A stretch of DNA of 64,000 bases from NCBI RefSeq assembly GCF_000716715.1, contig NZ_JNYJ01000006.1, positions 1-64,000 on the forward strand, given 5' to 3'. The DNA comes from Dactylosporangium aurantiacum (GTDB lineage Bacteria > Actinomycetota > Actinomycetes > Mycobacteriales > Micromonosporaceae). Below the pieces are notes generated by a model. That model was not told where the DNA came from. It worked only from the letters and a program-made list of their open reading frames with translations, and did no database searches. This document shows positions 25,701-33,322 of this stretch, piece after piece (within the stretch, counting starts at the first letter, position 1; every line of letters begins with the position of its first letter). Made by a program: the position numbers and the translations under genes.

Positions 25701-25934
25701 TGGATCGCGATCCCGGCCGTGGTGCTGTGGAAGGGCGGCGCGGTCACCGCCGGCACGCTGCTCGGCCTCGCCGCCGGCACGCTCGGCCTGCAGTTCTACA
25801 CCGTCCACGACCAGATCCACGACGGCTCCGCCCTGCTGCTGGGCGCCGCGTTGCTCGCCACGCTGGCGACCGGGCTGCTCACGCTCCGGTCGGTCCCGGA
25901 AGGGGAGCCGGTCGCCCCGGGCCAACCCCGCTGA
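22704..25934 (+). CDS. Hsp70-family ATPase fused to a multispanning membrane domain
   Basis: About 1076 residues in three parts. Residues about 8-365 are an Hsp70/DnaK-type actin-fold ATPase: LGIDFGTSSTVAVV (phosphate 1), VVVYDFGAGTFDASVV (phosphate 2) and GVFLVGGSSRIPLAA (adenosine). Residues about 370-590 are low-complexity Pro/Ala/Val/Ser with repeated PVSP, PAVPVSP and ASWP units. Residues about 595-1065 are very hydrophobic with roughly a dozen transmembrane segments. There is no Hsp70 peptide-binding domain. GTG 22698 is an alternative start. Known actinobacteria encode Hsp70-like proteins with C-terminal membrane helices; function is unknown, perhaps a nucleotide-gated membrane sensor or scaffold. 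Transcribed alone. Confidence 0.82.
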   Translation: MRVDAVRLGIDFGTSSTVAVVGQPDGQVRPLLFGETPILPSAVCLDLRAPDAGFLVGRDAIHAGRAHPDAFEPNPKLRVDDGSVLLGPAELPVTTLIGAVLRRVGAEAERVAGAPVGEVTLTYPASWGPRRRSVLQEAARLAGLGEPAMVAEPVAAAAYFVDALGHAVPVGQCVVVYDFGAGTFDASVVGRTGDGYTVLAEEGLRDAGGLDIDNAVVAYFGATYGVANGDLWRRLTHPETPADRRASRHFWDDVRTGKEMLSRSSSTSIFLPLVETDALLGREQLEHLARPLLDRTVAATVAAIRAAQVDASRIAGVFLVGGSSRIPLAATLLHRALGIAPTIIEQPELIVAGGSLIASATAPAPLPAAGPVSASVPVSPGVPVSPAVPVSPPVSGTVGVSPAVPGVGVAPAVPVSPAAPMPAGPVSADPVSPAVAVPADPVPAAAASPAALSMPGAPETAQAPMYTLPSSNVPSTFEQPVPPAPWEQTPAGPFAAAPTSAAPGSAVPTSAAPVSPAVSAFPVSPAAAQIPAAPDASWPGAVDAAWPPAAPPTSDASWPAEPPAWSAAPPTAPSGAAPVDLLAGPRAATVVRGAGIAVAVTAMLRFLLTFGDAGPSSFVRHDGYELVFDYLALAALVALGGWAAVRPARSRPALAVIAGLTPWAALPIVGDLVSIARYFDWTDEYALMTPVLAGQLLALVVVAGLAALAALGGRGAGRLLPLGLGAVALWTPAAALLWLVSNSTEVIGSAQVIRIGVAVAVGSTVVYAAAGSRAWAGWTVGAWIGGALLWMAAAGISDRGEDMQVLPALLMIVLLAVAAVLLVVRLRKGGGTGGGAEVRPARLAKGPAAVALAAAGIAAAGFVLIVYWQVESWSYQVEPYYVAQMFFFEASFLALLGGVLLLAVRRSAGTAAYCVGAAAGPLSLFGSPDQMSGMSWWFISGLVSFAVSTLVLAVVLLRAAPTRLSWPTLAAAGCLVLLAWATSTDVYDDDADLWPRALLWIAIPAVVLWKGGAVTAGTLLGLAAGTLGLQFYTVHDQIHDGSALLLGAALLATLATGLLTLRSVPEGEPVAPGQPR

Positions 25935-25948
25935 GCCGCCCGCAGCGG

Positions 25949-26290
25949 TCAGCGGCGGACGAACCCGAGGGCCTCGTCGGCGAGGGACTCCCATGACACG
26001 GTGCCCGCCGGGTCGACCGCGAGCCACTCCCGCATCGGGGTGCCCTTGTTGGCGTCCCACCGCACCCCCTGGCCGTCCGCCACGAGCGCGTCGACCCGCG
26101 CCCGCGGCAGCTTCACGACCAGCCGGTCCTGCACCAGCATGGCGAAGATCCTGGCGTCGACGCGCAGCGCCTTCGCGCCGAACCGCCCGCCGGGCCCCGG
26201 CACGGTGACCCCCTGCTGCGTGCTGAGCCGGTCGACGAGCGCGTCGAAGCGCACCTGCGGCGGGTCGCCGGGGCCGGTCGGAGCTGCCAT
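25949..26290 (-). CDS. TfoX/Sxy N-terminal domain protein
   Basis: A 113-residue protein with the TfoX_N pattern: GRFGAKALRVDARIFAMLVQ, RLVVKLPRARVDALVADG and the C-terminal PMREWLAVDP. In Enterobacteria TfoX helps competence regulation, but the short actinobacterial forms have no known role. Convergent with the Hsp70 fusion (14 bases apart) and divergent from a GNAT gene 37 bases away, so the two starts may share a promoter region. Confidence 0.82.
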   Translation of the reverse strand: MAAPTGPGDPPQVRFDALVDRLSTQQGVTVPGPGGRFGAKALRVDARIFAMLVQDRLVVKLPRARVDALVADGQGVRWDANKGTPMREWLAVDPAGTVSWESLADEALGFVRR

Positions 26291-26327
26291 CCGCAGAGCC
26301 TACCGCCGACGGGCGTACCATCGGGCG

Positions 26328-26825
26328 ATGCCCGAGCTGCGGCGGCTGGACGCCGGCCACGCGCCGGCGGTCCTGGCCTTCGAGCTGGCGAACCGGGCGT
26401 ACTTCGCCGCCTCGATCTCCGACCGCGGCGACGACTTCTTCGACCGATTCGCCGAGCGGCACGACGCGGCGCTGGCCGAGCAGGCGGCCGGCACCTGCGC
26501 GTGCTACGTGCTCGTCGGCGACGACGGCGCGGTACTCGGCCGGTTCAACCTGTACGACATCGACGGCCGCGCCGCGCAACTGGGCTACCGGGTCGCGCAG
26601 CACGTCGCCGGCCGGGGCGTGGCGACCGCGACCGTCAGGCAGCTGTGCCGGCTGGCGGCGACCCGGCACGGGCTGCGGACGCTGCGGGCGGCCTGCTCCC
26701 ACCAGAACGCGGCGTCGCGGAAGGTGCTGACCAACGCCGGTTTCGTGCCGGTCGGCCCCGCCGACCCGGCCCATCTCGGAGGCAAGGCGGGCACCTGGTA
26801 CGAGCGCGACCTCGGGCCGCGTTGA
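26328..26825 (+). CDS. GNAT acetyltransferase, RimJ/RimL-like
   Basis: A 165-residue protein. AQLGYRVAQHVAGRGVATATVRQL is the acetyl-CoA loop region and ACSHQNAASRKVLTNAGFVPVG the following helix-strand, the RimJ/RimL style seen in N-terminal or small-molecule acetyltransferases. It is convergent with the Eis-like gene with only eight bases between stops. Substrate unknown. Confidence 0.88.
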   Translation: MPELRRLDAGHAPAVLAFELANRAYFAASISDRGDDFFDRFAERHDAALAEQAAGTCACYVLVGDDGAVLGRFNLYDIDGRAAQLGYRVAQHVAGRGVATATVRQLCRLAATRHGLRTLRAACSHQNAASRKVLTNAGFVPVGPADPAHLGGKAGTWYERDLGPR

Positions 26826-26833
26826 AGGACGGG

Positions 26834-28087
26834 TCAGAACCAGTGCAGGCAGTGCGGGGGCCGCTCGGCGTAGAAGAGCAGGTCCGCGCGGGCGGCCGCG
26901 TCCGGGTGGTGGGCGCGGACGTGCCCGGCGCGCACGAGCGTGCCGGGCGTGGAGCCGCCGAGGTAGATCGAGCCGAGGTCGCGCACGTCCAGGGAGAGGT
27001 CGGGGTCCCGGTCCGTGGGGACGCAGCCGGCCTTGCCGTCCCGCACGGTCAGCAGGTAGCGGTGGTGCTCGCCGAGGAACGGGTCGTCGACGTCGAGGAC
27101 GAGCTCGCCGTCGGTGAACCAGCCGCGCGCGGTCAACGCCCGCGGTACGTCCAGCAGCCGCACCCAGAGCCAGTCGGAGTCGCTGCTCACCTGGGCGGCC
27201 CGGAAGTCCGCCAGCTGCCAGCGCAGCGGGTGCCCGGGCGGGAGGTGCTTGAACGTGACCTGCGTGACGAGGTCGTGGCCGAGCAGGAAACCGATGAGGG
27301 CGGTGGTGACGGCGTCGTCGGCGGCGACGGTCTCGTCGACCGTCAACGTGCCGTCGGTGAGCGTGTAACTGGCGTAGCCGTCCGGGACGCCGCCGGCGTC
27401 GCGGTGCACGGCGACATACCGCGGCGTCCGAGCGATCGGGGGTTGCCCCGCGCCGAGGGCCCACCAGCGGGGCGGCCGGGACAGCGCGCCGGGCTGGGCG
27501 CGGCGGTACCGGTCATAGACCTGCTCGAGGAGCTCGCCGCAGTCGGCCCGCCGCAGCAGCTCGACCGAACCGGCCGGGGCGGCGGCCGAGGATCCGGGCG
27601 TCCGCGGTGCGGCGAAGGCACCCCGGTGGCGGTCCACCGTGATCCGGCCCGTGTAGGTCGCCGGGCCGTAGCCGAACCTGCCGTAGATCCGCGCCTCGGA
27701 GGCGAGCAGGACGGCGAGGAACTCCCCGCGCGCCCGCAGCTCGGTGAGCTGGTGCCGCATCATCGCGGTGAGCACGCCTTGGCGCCGGTGCGTGGGCAGG
27801 ACGCCGACGGCGGTGATCCCGGCGGCCGGGACGAGGATCCCGCCGGGCAGGGTGAGCTCGAACGAGTACGCGGCGGCGGTCCCGACGGGCCGTCCGTCGG
27901 CGGCCACGGCCAGCAGCCCGCGGTCCATCTCGAACGCCGACCACCACACGCCACCGCCGTCCTCCTCCGGGGTCTCCGGGTGCAGCCCGAACGCGGCGTG
28001 CATCGTGGCGACGAAGACGTCGAGGTCCTGGTCGGTCGTCGGACGGATCTCCACCGGCAACGCTGCCTCCCCCATGGATTCGGGCAT
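26834..28087 (-). CDS. Eis-like N-acetyltransferase
   Basis: A 417-residue protein with the Eis layout: GNAT domain about 5-145 (GITAVGVLPTHRRQGVLTAM is the acetyl-CoA loop), a second GNAT-like domain, and an SCP2-like C-terminal domain from about 310. It ends in an aromatic residue (HCLHWF); in Eis the free C-terminal carboxylate is the catalytic base. Family members acetylate amines, including aminoglycosides in Mycobacterium tuberculosis. The natural role here is unknown. Start at ATG 28087 or ATG 28075; neither has a clear ribosome site. Confidence 0.88.
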   Translation of the reverse strand: MPESMGEAALPVEIRPTTDQDLDVFVATMHAAFGLHPETPEEDGGGVWWSAFEMDRGLLAVAADGRPVGTAAAYSFELTLPGGILVPAAGITAVGVLPTHRRQGVLTAMMRHQLTELRARGEFLAVLLASEARIYGRFGYGPATYTGRITVDRHRGAFAAPRTPGSSAAAPAGSVELLRRADCGELLEQVYDRYRRAQPGALSRPPRWWALGAGQPPIARTPRYVAVHRDAGGVPDGYASYTLTDGTLTVDETVAADDAVTTALIGFLLGHDLVTQVTFKHLPPGHPLRWQLADFRAAQVSSDSDWLWVRLLDVPRALTARGWFTDGELVLDVDDPFLGEHHRYLLTVRDGKAGCVPTDRDPDLSLDVRDLGSIYLGGSTPGTLVRAGHVRAHHPDAAARADLLFYAERPPHCLHWF

Positions 28088-28140
28088 GAGTGCACAGTGC
28101 AGCGTCGACCCGGCGCCGAGTCAAACGCATTCCGCGCGGG

Positions 28141-28947
28141 TCAGCCCTTGAGGGCACCCTTGACGAAGCCGCGCACGTAGTACCGCTGCAGCAGCAGGAA
28201 CAGCAGGACGCAGGGGACGGCGGCGGTGACCACACCGGACAGCAGCGGGCCGTAGTCGACGGCGCCGAGGCTGCCGGACTGCAGGTTGAACAGGGCCACC
28301 GGCAGCGTGAACTTCTCGTCGTCGGTGATGAAGATGAGCGGGGCGACGAACTCGTTCCACGAGGCGAGGAACGAGAACAGCGCGACGGTGACGATGCCCG
28401 GCAGGACACCGCGCAGCAGGACGTGGCGCAGCACGCCGGTGGGGCCGCAGCCGTCGATGAGGGCGGCCTCGTCGAGCTCGACCGGCAGCGCCTCGAAGGA
28501 GTTGCGCATCATGAACAGGCCGAACGGCAGCTGGAACATCGCCAGGACGAGGCTGAGCCCGATGAGCGAGTTCTGCAGGCCGAGCCAGTCCAGCATGATG
28601 TACAGCGGGATCAGGATCGTGCTGTGCGGGACCATGAGGATGCTCAGGGTCAGCATGAACAGCAGGTTCCGGCCGCGGAAGGTGAACCGGGCCACGGCGT
28701 AGCCGCCCAGGGTGGTGGCCACGACCGTCACCGCGACCGTGACCAGCGCGACGAACGCGGTGTTCGCCATGTACACCGGCAGGCCGCTGCCGTAGTCGAG
28801 CAGCTGCCGGTAGTTGTCCAGGCCGAGCGACCCGGTGCCGGTGCGGCCGCGCAGCGACGAGTACAGCGCCCACAGCATCGGGGTCAGGAACAGCACGGCC
28901 AGCGCCGCGCAGGTGGTGTAGAACCCCGCGGTCCGCGTCCGTTTCAT
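28141..28947 (-). CDS. Sugar ABC transporter permease 2 (system A)
   Basis: A 268-residue inner-membrane permease of the MalG/LacG type with six hydrophobic segments. The EAA-loop sequence is EALPVELDEAALIDGCGPTG, the ATPase-contact motif of binding-protein-dependent permeases. AGGAG precedes ATG 28947, and the start overlaps the stop of permease 1. It is the last gene of importer A. No ATPase subunit is encoded here; a shared MsiK-like ATPase elsewhere is the usual arrangement in actinomycetes. Confidence 0.93.
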   Translation of the reverse strand: MKRTRTAGFYTTCAALAVLFLTPMLWALYSSLRGRTGTGSLGLDNYRQLLDYGSGLPVYMANTAFVALVTVAVTVVATTLGGYAVARFTFRGRNLLFMLTLSILMVPHSTILIPLYIMLDWLGLQNSLIGLSLVLAMFQLPFGLFMMRNSFEALPVELDEAALIDGCGPTGVLRHVLLRGVLPGIVTVALFSFLASWNEFVAPLIFITDDEKFTLPVALFNLQSGSLGAVDYGPLLSGVVTAAVPCVLLFLLLQRYYVRGFVKGALKG

Positions 28948-29804
28948 GCGGCGCTCCTGTCGGTGGTGGAGCCGCGCAGGAACCGCACCTGCGCGCCGTT
29001 GATGACGTACAGCACGGCCAGCACACCCACCGAGATCGCGGCGGCGCGGCCGAGGTCCTGGGAGGTGAACGCCTCGCGGTAGATGCCGATGACGACCGTG
29101 GCGGTGCCGTGCCGGCCGCCGGTGAGGATGAAGAACTGGTCGAACGCGAGCAGCGAGCTGGTCACCAGCAGCACCAGCACGAGCGCCATGGTGGGCCGCA
29201 GCAGCGGCAGCGTGATGCGGCGCATCATCTGCCAGCGGGTCGCGCCCTCGAGGGTCGCCGCCTCGTACAGCAGCGGGTTGATCGACTGCAGCCCCGCCAT
29301 GATGATGATCATGTAGTAGCCGGCGAACTTCCACGTGATGAGCAGCGCCGTGGAGAACAGCGCGTGCTCGCCGTCGCCGAGCCAGTCCAGGCCGTCGGCG
29401 CCGAACAGCGCGGCGACGACGTTCAGCGGCGAGGAGTCCTGGTGGAACATGCCGTAGAACAGCAGGCTCGCCGAGGCCAGGCCCACGGCGGCCGGCAGGA
29501 AGAACACGGTGCGGAACACCGCGACCAGCGGGCCGGGGCGCTGCGCGAGCAGGGCGAGCCCGAACGCCATCAGCGTGACCAGCACCGTTGCGACCAGGGT
29601 GTACTTGAGGCTGAAGATGATCGCGCTGGTGAACAGCGGCTCGCCGAGCGCGTCGTAGTTCGCCACCCCGTTCGGGGCCGAAGCGCCCAGCAGCGGCCAG
29701 TCGTTGAGCGACATCCACGCCATCAGGCCGAGCGGGACGACGAAGAGCACCGCCACGATGACCGCCATGGGCAGCGCGTACAGGAAGCCGGACGACCGTC
29801 GCAT
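28944..29804 (-). CDS. Sugar ABC transporter permease 1 (system A)
   Basis: A 286-residue MalF/LacF-type permease with six membrane segments. The EAA loop is INPLLYEAATLEGATRWQMM. GGAGG is seven bases before ATG 29804, which overlaps closely with the end of the binding-protein gene. Strongly similar along its length to the system B permease at 40881-41795 (for example FFLPAAVG(L/F)ASASLLF and LLAFDQF(F/W)ILT), so the two importers are paralogous. Confidence 0.93.
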   Translation of the reverse strand: MRRSSGFLYALPMAVIVAVLFVVPLGLMAWMSLNDWPLLGASAPNGVANYDALGEPLFTSAIIFSLKYTLVATVLVTLMAFGLALLAQRPGPLVAVFRTVFFLPAAVGLASASLLFYGMFHQDSSPLNVVAALFGADGLDWLGDGEHALFSTALLITWKFAGYYMIIIMAGLQSINPLLYEAATLEGATRWQMMRRITLPLLRPTMALVLVLLVTSSLLAFDQFFILTGGRHGTATVVIGIYREAFTSQDLGRAAAISVGVLAVLYVINGAQVRFLRGSTTDRSAA

Positions 29805-29806
29805 GC

Positions 29807-31111
29807 TCAACCTCCACCCAGTGACGCGGTGATGCTCGCGTTGTGCCGGTCCAGGGTGGCGCCCACGTCGTCGGCGCCGAACACGGCGTCGGCGACGGCG
29901 GAGATCCACGGGCCGTTCGGGTCGTTGAAGGTCTTGCCGAACGCCACCGCGTAGGGCGTCTGCCCCTTGCGGGCCAGGGCCGTGAACGTCACCAGCCGCG
30001 GGTCCTGCTGGGCGTAGACGTTGCCGTCGAGGTCGCTGCGTACGGTGACGTACCGGTGCTTCGCCACGACCTCGACCTGCGCCCGCTCCGACAGCGTCCA
30101 GGCGATGAAGTCCCACGCCTGGTCGGCGTGCCGGCTGTTGGAGCTGATGCCCAGCACGTCACCGCCGACGAACGAGGACGCGCCGCCCTCCAGCCCGGGG
30201 ATCGCGGCCACCCCCACCTGCAGCCGGTCCTCGATGCTGCGCAGGGCGGTGGCGCCCATCGCCTGCATGCCGACGAGCCCTTCGCCGAACTCCCGCGTCC
30301 ACGTCGGCCCGCTCTCGTTGCGGGCGGCCCGGGGCGCCAGCCCTTCGGTGTACAGCTGCCGGTACAGCTGGAACACCCGGGTCGCGTCGACGCTGTCCAG
30401 CAGGGCGGTGGTGCCGTCCTCGGAGAGCACCTCCGAGCCCGACGCCCAGATCATCGGCCACGCGGTGGCGACCATGCAGTCCGGGCACGCGCCGCCGAAG
30501 TTGAACCCGTGCACGCCGCCGCCGAGCGCGGTGAGCTTGGCGGCGAACTCGTGCAGCTCGCGCAGGTTCGCCGGGGGGCGGTCGCCGTCGAGCCCGGCCC
30601 GGATGAACAGGTCCTTGTTGTAGAACAGCGCCGCCAGGTCGATGTCGTGCGGCACCCCGTACACCCGCCCGGCGTGGGTGACCGCCCGCATGTGCGACGG
30701 TGCCAGGTGCTCGCGGAACCCCAGCGTCCCGACCCGCTCGCCGATGTCGGTGAACACGCCCTGCGAGGCGTAGTTCGGCGCGTAGACCACGTCGATCGCG
30801 AGCAGGTCCGGCAGCTGCCGGGTGCCCGCCGCCGCACCCACCCGCTGCTGGTAGGAGTCCGCCGGCATGACCGTGAGCTTGACCTTGTTGCGGTGGGTGC
30901 GGTTGTACTCGTCGATCAGCACCCGGCTGAACGCCGCCGTCAGCGACCGCGTCCACATGGTGAGGACCGTGCCGTCGTCGACGGCCGAGGTGCCGGTCGG
31001 CGCCGGGCCCTCGTAGGCGCGCTGGCAGGCGGGCATCGCGAGCACGGCCACCAGCGCCACGAGCCGCACCGCCCACCCACGCCGGCCGACCCCGGCACCG
31101 TGTGTCCCCAT
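29807..31111 (-). CDS. Sugar-binding lipoprotein (system A)
   Basis: A 434-residue extracellular solute-binding protein, family 1. The signal peptide ends in lipobox AMPAC (lipid Cys29). The mature part begins with VLTMWTRSLTAAFSRVLIDEYN, typical for oligosaccharide binders. A Cys-x-x-Cys pair (GGACPDCM) sits where the system B protein has GGNCGGCN, a shared probable disulfide. GGAGG precedes ATG 31111. First gene of importer A, under a TTGACA/TAACAT promoter with an embedded LacI-type site. Likely ligand: arabino-oligosaccharides, inferred from the neighbouring glycosidases. Confidence 0.92.
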   Translation of the reverse strand: MGTHGAGVGRRGWAVRLVALVAVLAMPACQRAYEGPAPTGTSAVDDGTVLTMWTRSLTAAFSRVLIDEYNRTHRNKVKLTVMPADSYQQRVGAAAGTRQLPDLLAIDVVYAPNYASQGVFTDIGERVGTLGFREHLAPSHMRAVTHAGRVYGVPHDIDLAALFYNKDLFIRAGLDGDRPPANLRELHEFAAKLTALGGGVHGFNFGGACPDCMVATAWPMIWASGSEVLSEDGTTALLDSVDATRVFQLYRQLYTEGLAPRAARNESGPTWTREFGEGLVGMQAMGATALRSIEDRLQVGVAAIPGLEGGASSFVGGDVLGISSNSRHADQAWDFIAWTLSERAQVEVVAKHRYVTVRSDLDGNVYAQQDPRLVTFTALARKGQTPYAVAFGKTFNDPNGPWISAVADAVFGADDVGATLDRHNASITASLGGG

Positions 31112-31131
31112 CGACCCTCCGCTCCGAGGGG

Positions 31132-31159
31132 ATGTTAGCGATCACATCGATGTTGTCAA
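31132..31159 (-). promoter_or_regulatory. Promoter with LacI-type operator for importer A
   Basis: On the minus strand TTGACA (31154-31159) and TAACAT (31132-31137) are 16 bases apart, a good sigma-70 type promoter. TGTTAGCGATCACA (31133-31146), which fits the LacI/CcpA-style form TGTnAnCGnTnACA, covers the -10 box, so a bound repressor would block polymerase. Confidence 0.72.
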
Positions 31160-31249
31160 CACCGCTAATAGGACGTAAATTCTTGTCACTCCCGGCGCCG
31201 GTTGCCGATGTGAGCGATCACCGCGCCGGAGCGCCGTCGCGGCCGTCGG

Positions 31250-31654
31250 CTAGTGCACCAGCCGCCGCAGGGCCAGCCGCGCGAGCGGCAGGTAGAGCAG
31301 CACGGCCGGGGCCGGGCCGCGCACGGTCAGGCCGGTGCGGCTGCCACCGGGCACCGCCTGCACGGTGTGCTCGAGGTGGAGCCGGACGCCGCCCGCCGAC
31401 ACCGACCACGACCAGCCGCGGACCGGCCCGTCGGCGGCGACGTCGAGGATCCGGAACCGCACGGGGAGGCCGCCCGGGCCGCGCACGACGCCGGCGGCCC
31501 CCGGCCGGAGGGTCTCGCCGGGGTAGCGCACGGAGCGGATCTGCGGCGACCACTCCGGCCAGCGCCGGGGGCGCACGTAGCGGTCCCACACGTCGTCGGC
31601 GTCCCGGGGTCCGCGCACCGACACCTCGCGGCGCAGCTGCGACCAGGCAGGCAT
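31250..31654 (-). CDS. SRPBCC family protein
   Basis: A 134-residue START-like protein (SREVSVRGPRDADDVWDRYV as VSVRGPRDADDVWDRYV, RWPEWSPQIRSVRYPGETLRP) of the polyketide-cyclase/dehydrase-like SRPBCC type. Its WPEWSPQI motif is characteristic. It lies between importer A and a divergently oriented GntR gene, 100 bases from the latter, and may be controlled by it. Ligand unknown. Confidence 0.8.
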   Translation of the reverse strand: MPAWSQLRREVSVRGPRDADDVWDRYVRPRRWPEWSPQIRSVRYPGETLRPGAAGVVRGPGGLPVRFRILDVAADGPVRGWSWSVSAGGVRLHLEHTVQAVPGGSRTGLTVRGPAPAVLLYLPLARLALRRLVH

Positions 31655-31754
31655 CACAGGCACCGCAGTACCCAGATCCGGCGCGATGACGCGGACGGCG
31701 GCGCCGCGGGATGCCGGTGTGCGGGGTCGCGGCCGGACGCGCGATGATCGTACG

Positions 31755-32126
31755 GTGATCGTCATCGACGCCGGGTCGGCGGTGCCGCCGTACGAGCAGC
31801 TGCGGCTGCAGTTCGCCCGGCAGATCCAGGACCGCACGCTGCCGGTCGGGGCCAAGCTGCCGACGATCCGCGGCCTGGCGACCGACCTCGGGCTGGCCGC
31901 GAACACGGTCGCCCGCGCCTACCGGGAGCTGGAGGAGGCCGGGCTGATCGAGACCCGGGGGCGGGCCGGGTCGTTCGTGTCGGCGACGGGGGACCAGGCG
32001 CGCGAGCGGGTCCGCCGCGCCGCCGCCGAGTACGCGGCCGTGGCCGCCAGCGTCGGCGTCGAGGCGGGGGAGGCGCTGCGGATCGTCGAGGCGGCGCTAA
32101 CGGGCGGCCGGGGCGACGCCGGTTGA
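31755..32126 (+). CDS. GntR-family regulator, YtrA-like short form
   Basis: A 123-residue regulator. PPYEQLRLQFARQIQDRTLPVGAKLPTIR, then LGLAANTVARAYRELEEAGLIETRGRAGSFV is a standard GntR winged helix with only a short C-terminal tail, the YtrA subgroup, which lacks a large effector domain. GTG 31755 begins at the conserved segment. Its last 30 bases overlap the 3' end of the convergent LacI gene. Target unknown; the divergent SRPBCC gene is the nearest candidate. Confidence 0.88.
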   Translation: MIVIDAGSAVPPYEQLRLQFARQIQDRTLPVGAKLPTIRGLATDLGLAANTVARAYRELEEAGLIETRGRAGSFVSATGDQARERVRRAAAEYAAVAASVGVEAGEALRIVEAALTGGRGDAG

Positions 32127-33122
32127 CTCGCGCACGACCAGGCGGCCGGGCTGGCGCACGACGCCCGAGTGGGCCTCGCCGTCGAGGGCGGCGAACAGGT
32201 GCCGCACGGCGGTCGCGCCGAGCTGCTCGAGGTTGAGGTCCACGGTGGTCAGCGGCGGGCGGCACTCGGTGGCGAACACCTCCCAGTTGTCGTAGCCGAC
32301 CACGGCCACGTCGTCGGGGCAGCTGCGGCCCAGGTCGCGCAGCGTCTCGGTGACGCCGGCGGCGATCTGGTCGTTGCCGCAGAAGATCGCGTCGATGTCG
32401 GGGTGCGCCGCGAGGAGCCGGGCCGTGGCGTGCCGGCCCCAGTGCTGCGACCACCGGCCGAACAACGGCTCGCCGACCAGTGACAGCCCGGCCGAGGACA
32501 GGCCGTCGGCGAAGGCCAGCGCGCGGTCGCGGGCGGCGCGGTAGCCGTGGTCGCCGGTGATGTGCGCGATGCGCCGCCGGCCCAGCGACGCCAGGTGCTC
32601 CGCGGCGAGGTGGGCGCCGCCGGCGTCGTCGGCCACGACGGACAGGTCGGCCGGATCGTCGGACTCGCAGTAGGCGTACACGACCGGCACCGGGATGCCG
32701 CGGGTCAGCGACGGGCGCAGGTCGTTGGCGTCGCCGAGGATGATGAACCCGTCGACCTGGCGGGCCAGCAGCGTGCGGATGTAGTGCTGGCGGCGGATCG
32801 CGTCGCCGCGGGCGTCGCACAGCAGCACGCTCATCTGCTCGTTGCCGAGCGCGTTCTCGGCGCCGAGCAGCACCGGGATGGCGAAGCGGGCGGCGGACAG
32901 CTCGTCGGTGAGCAGGCCGATGGTGCGGGTGTTGCCCGAGATCAGTCCGCGCGCCAGGACGTTGGGCTGGAACGACAGCTCGTCGGCCGCCTGCTGCACC
33001 CGCCGCCGGGTCGCCGGTGCCACCTCGTCGCGGGCGTTGAGCGCCTTGGAGGCGGTCGCCACCGAGACGCCGGCGAGCCGGGCGACGTCGGTGAGGGTGA
33101 CCTGCGCGCGTTTCCTGCTCAC
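32097..33122 (-). CDS. LacI-family repressor (LacI-1)
   Basis: A 341-residue regulator. VTLTDVARLAGVSVATASKALNARD is the helix-turn-helix plus hinge start, followed by a periplasmic-binding-like effector domain ending VVRESTGVAPAAR. GGAAAGG is seven bases before GTG 33122. It is divergent from the cytosolic GH127 gene, and the shared 200-base region contains two CGAAAA/TTTTCG inverted repeats, one in its own leader, so autorepression plus control of GH127 is likely. Inducer probably an arabinose-type sugar, by context. Confidence 0.92.
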   Translation of the reverse strand: MSRKRAQVTLTDVARLAGVSVATASKALNARDEVAPATRRRVQQAADELSFQPNVLARGLISGNTRTIGLLTDELSAARFAIPVLLGAENALGNEQMSVLLCDARGDAIRRQHYIRTLLARQVDGFIILGDANDLRPSLTRGIPVPVVYAYCESDDPADLSVVADDAGGAHLAAEHLASLGRRRIAHITGDHGYRAARDRALAFADGLSSAGLSLVGEPLFGRWSQHWGRHATARLLAAHPDIDAIFCGNDQIAAGVTETLRDLGRSCPDDVAVVGYDNWEVFATECRPPLTTVDLNLEQLGATAVRHLFAALDGEAHSGVVRQPGRLVVRESTGVAPAAR

Positions 33123-33140
33123 GGACAGCCTTTCCGGACC

Positions 33141-33155
33141 CCGAAAACTTTTCGG
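33141..33155. promoter_or_regulatory. Operator candidate O1 in lacI-1 leader
   Basis: CCGAAAACTTTTCGG is a perfect 15-base inverted repeat (odd centre) 19 bases upstream of the lacI-1 start. It resembles the CGAAA-N-TTTCG class of actinobacterial xylan/arabinan LacI operators. Confidence 0.7.
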
Positions 33156-33243
33156 CGAGCATACACATGCCGGCTCGCCCGTCACAAGCCGTCACATCCC
33201 GGGTGCGGCTCAAGAGCTGGACATCATCCGCGGAAATCGACCG

Positions 33244-33288
33244 TTGACACGACGATGCGGTGCTGCCACCATTCCGAAAAGGTTTTCG
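33244..33288 (+). promoter_or_regulatory. GH127 promoter region with operator candidate O2
   Basis: TTGACA at 33244-33249 is a consensus -35; the -10 is weak. CGAAAAGGTTTTCG (33275-33288) repeats the arms of O1 with a two-base centre and lies where it would overlap or follow the transcription start, 34 bases before the GH127 GTG. Confidence 0.6.
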
Positions 33289-33322
33289 TGAGTTTCGGAC
33301 CGGACAGGGAAGGCGGTGCCGG

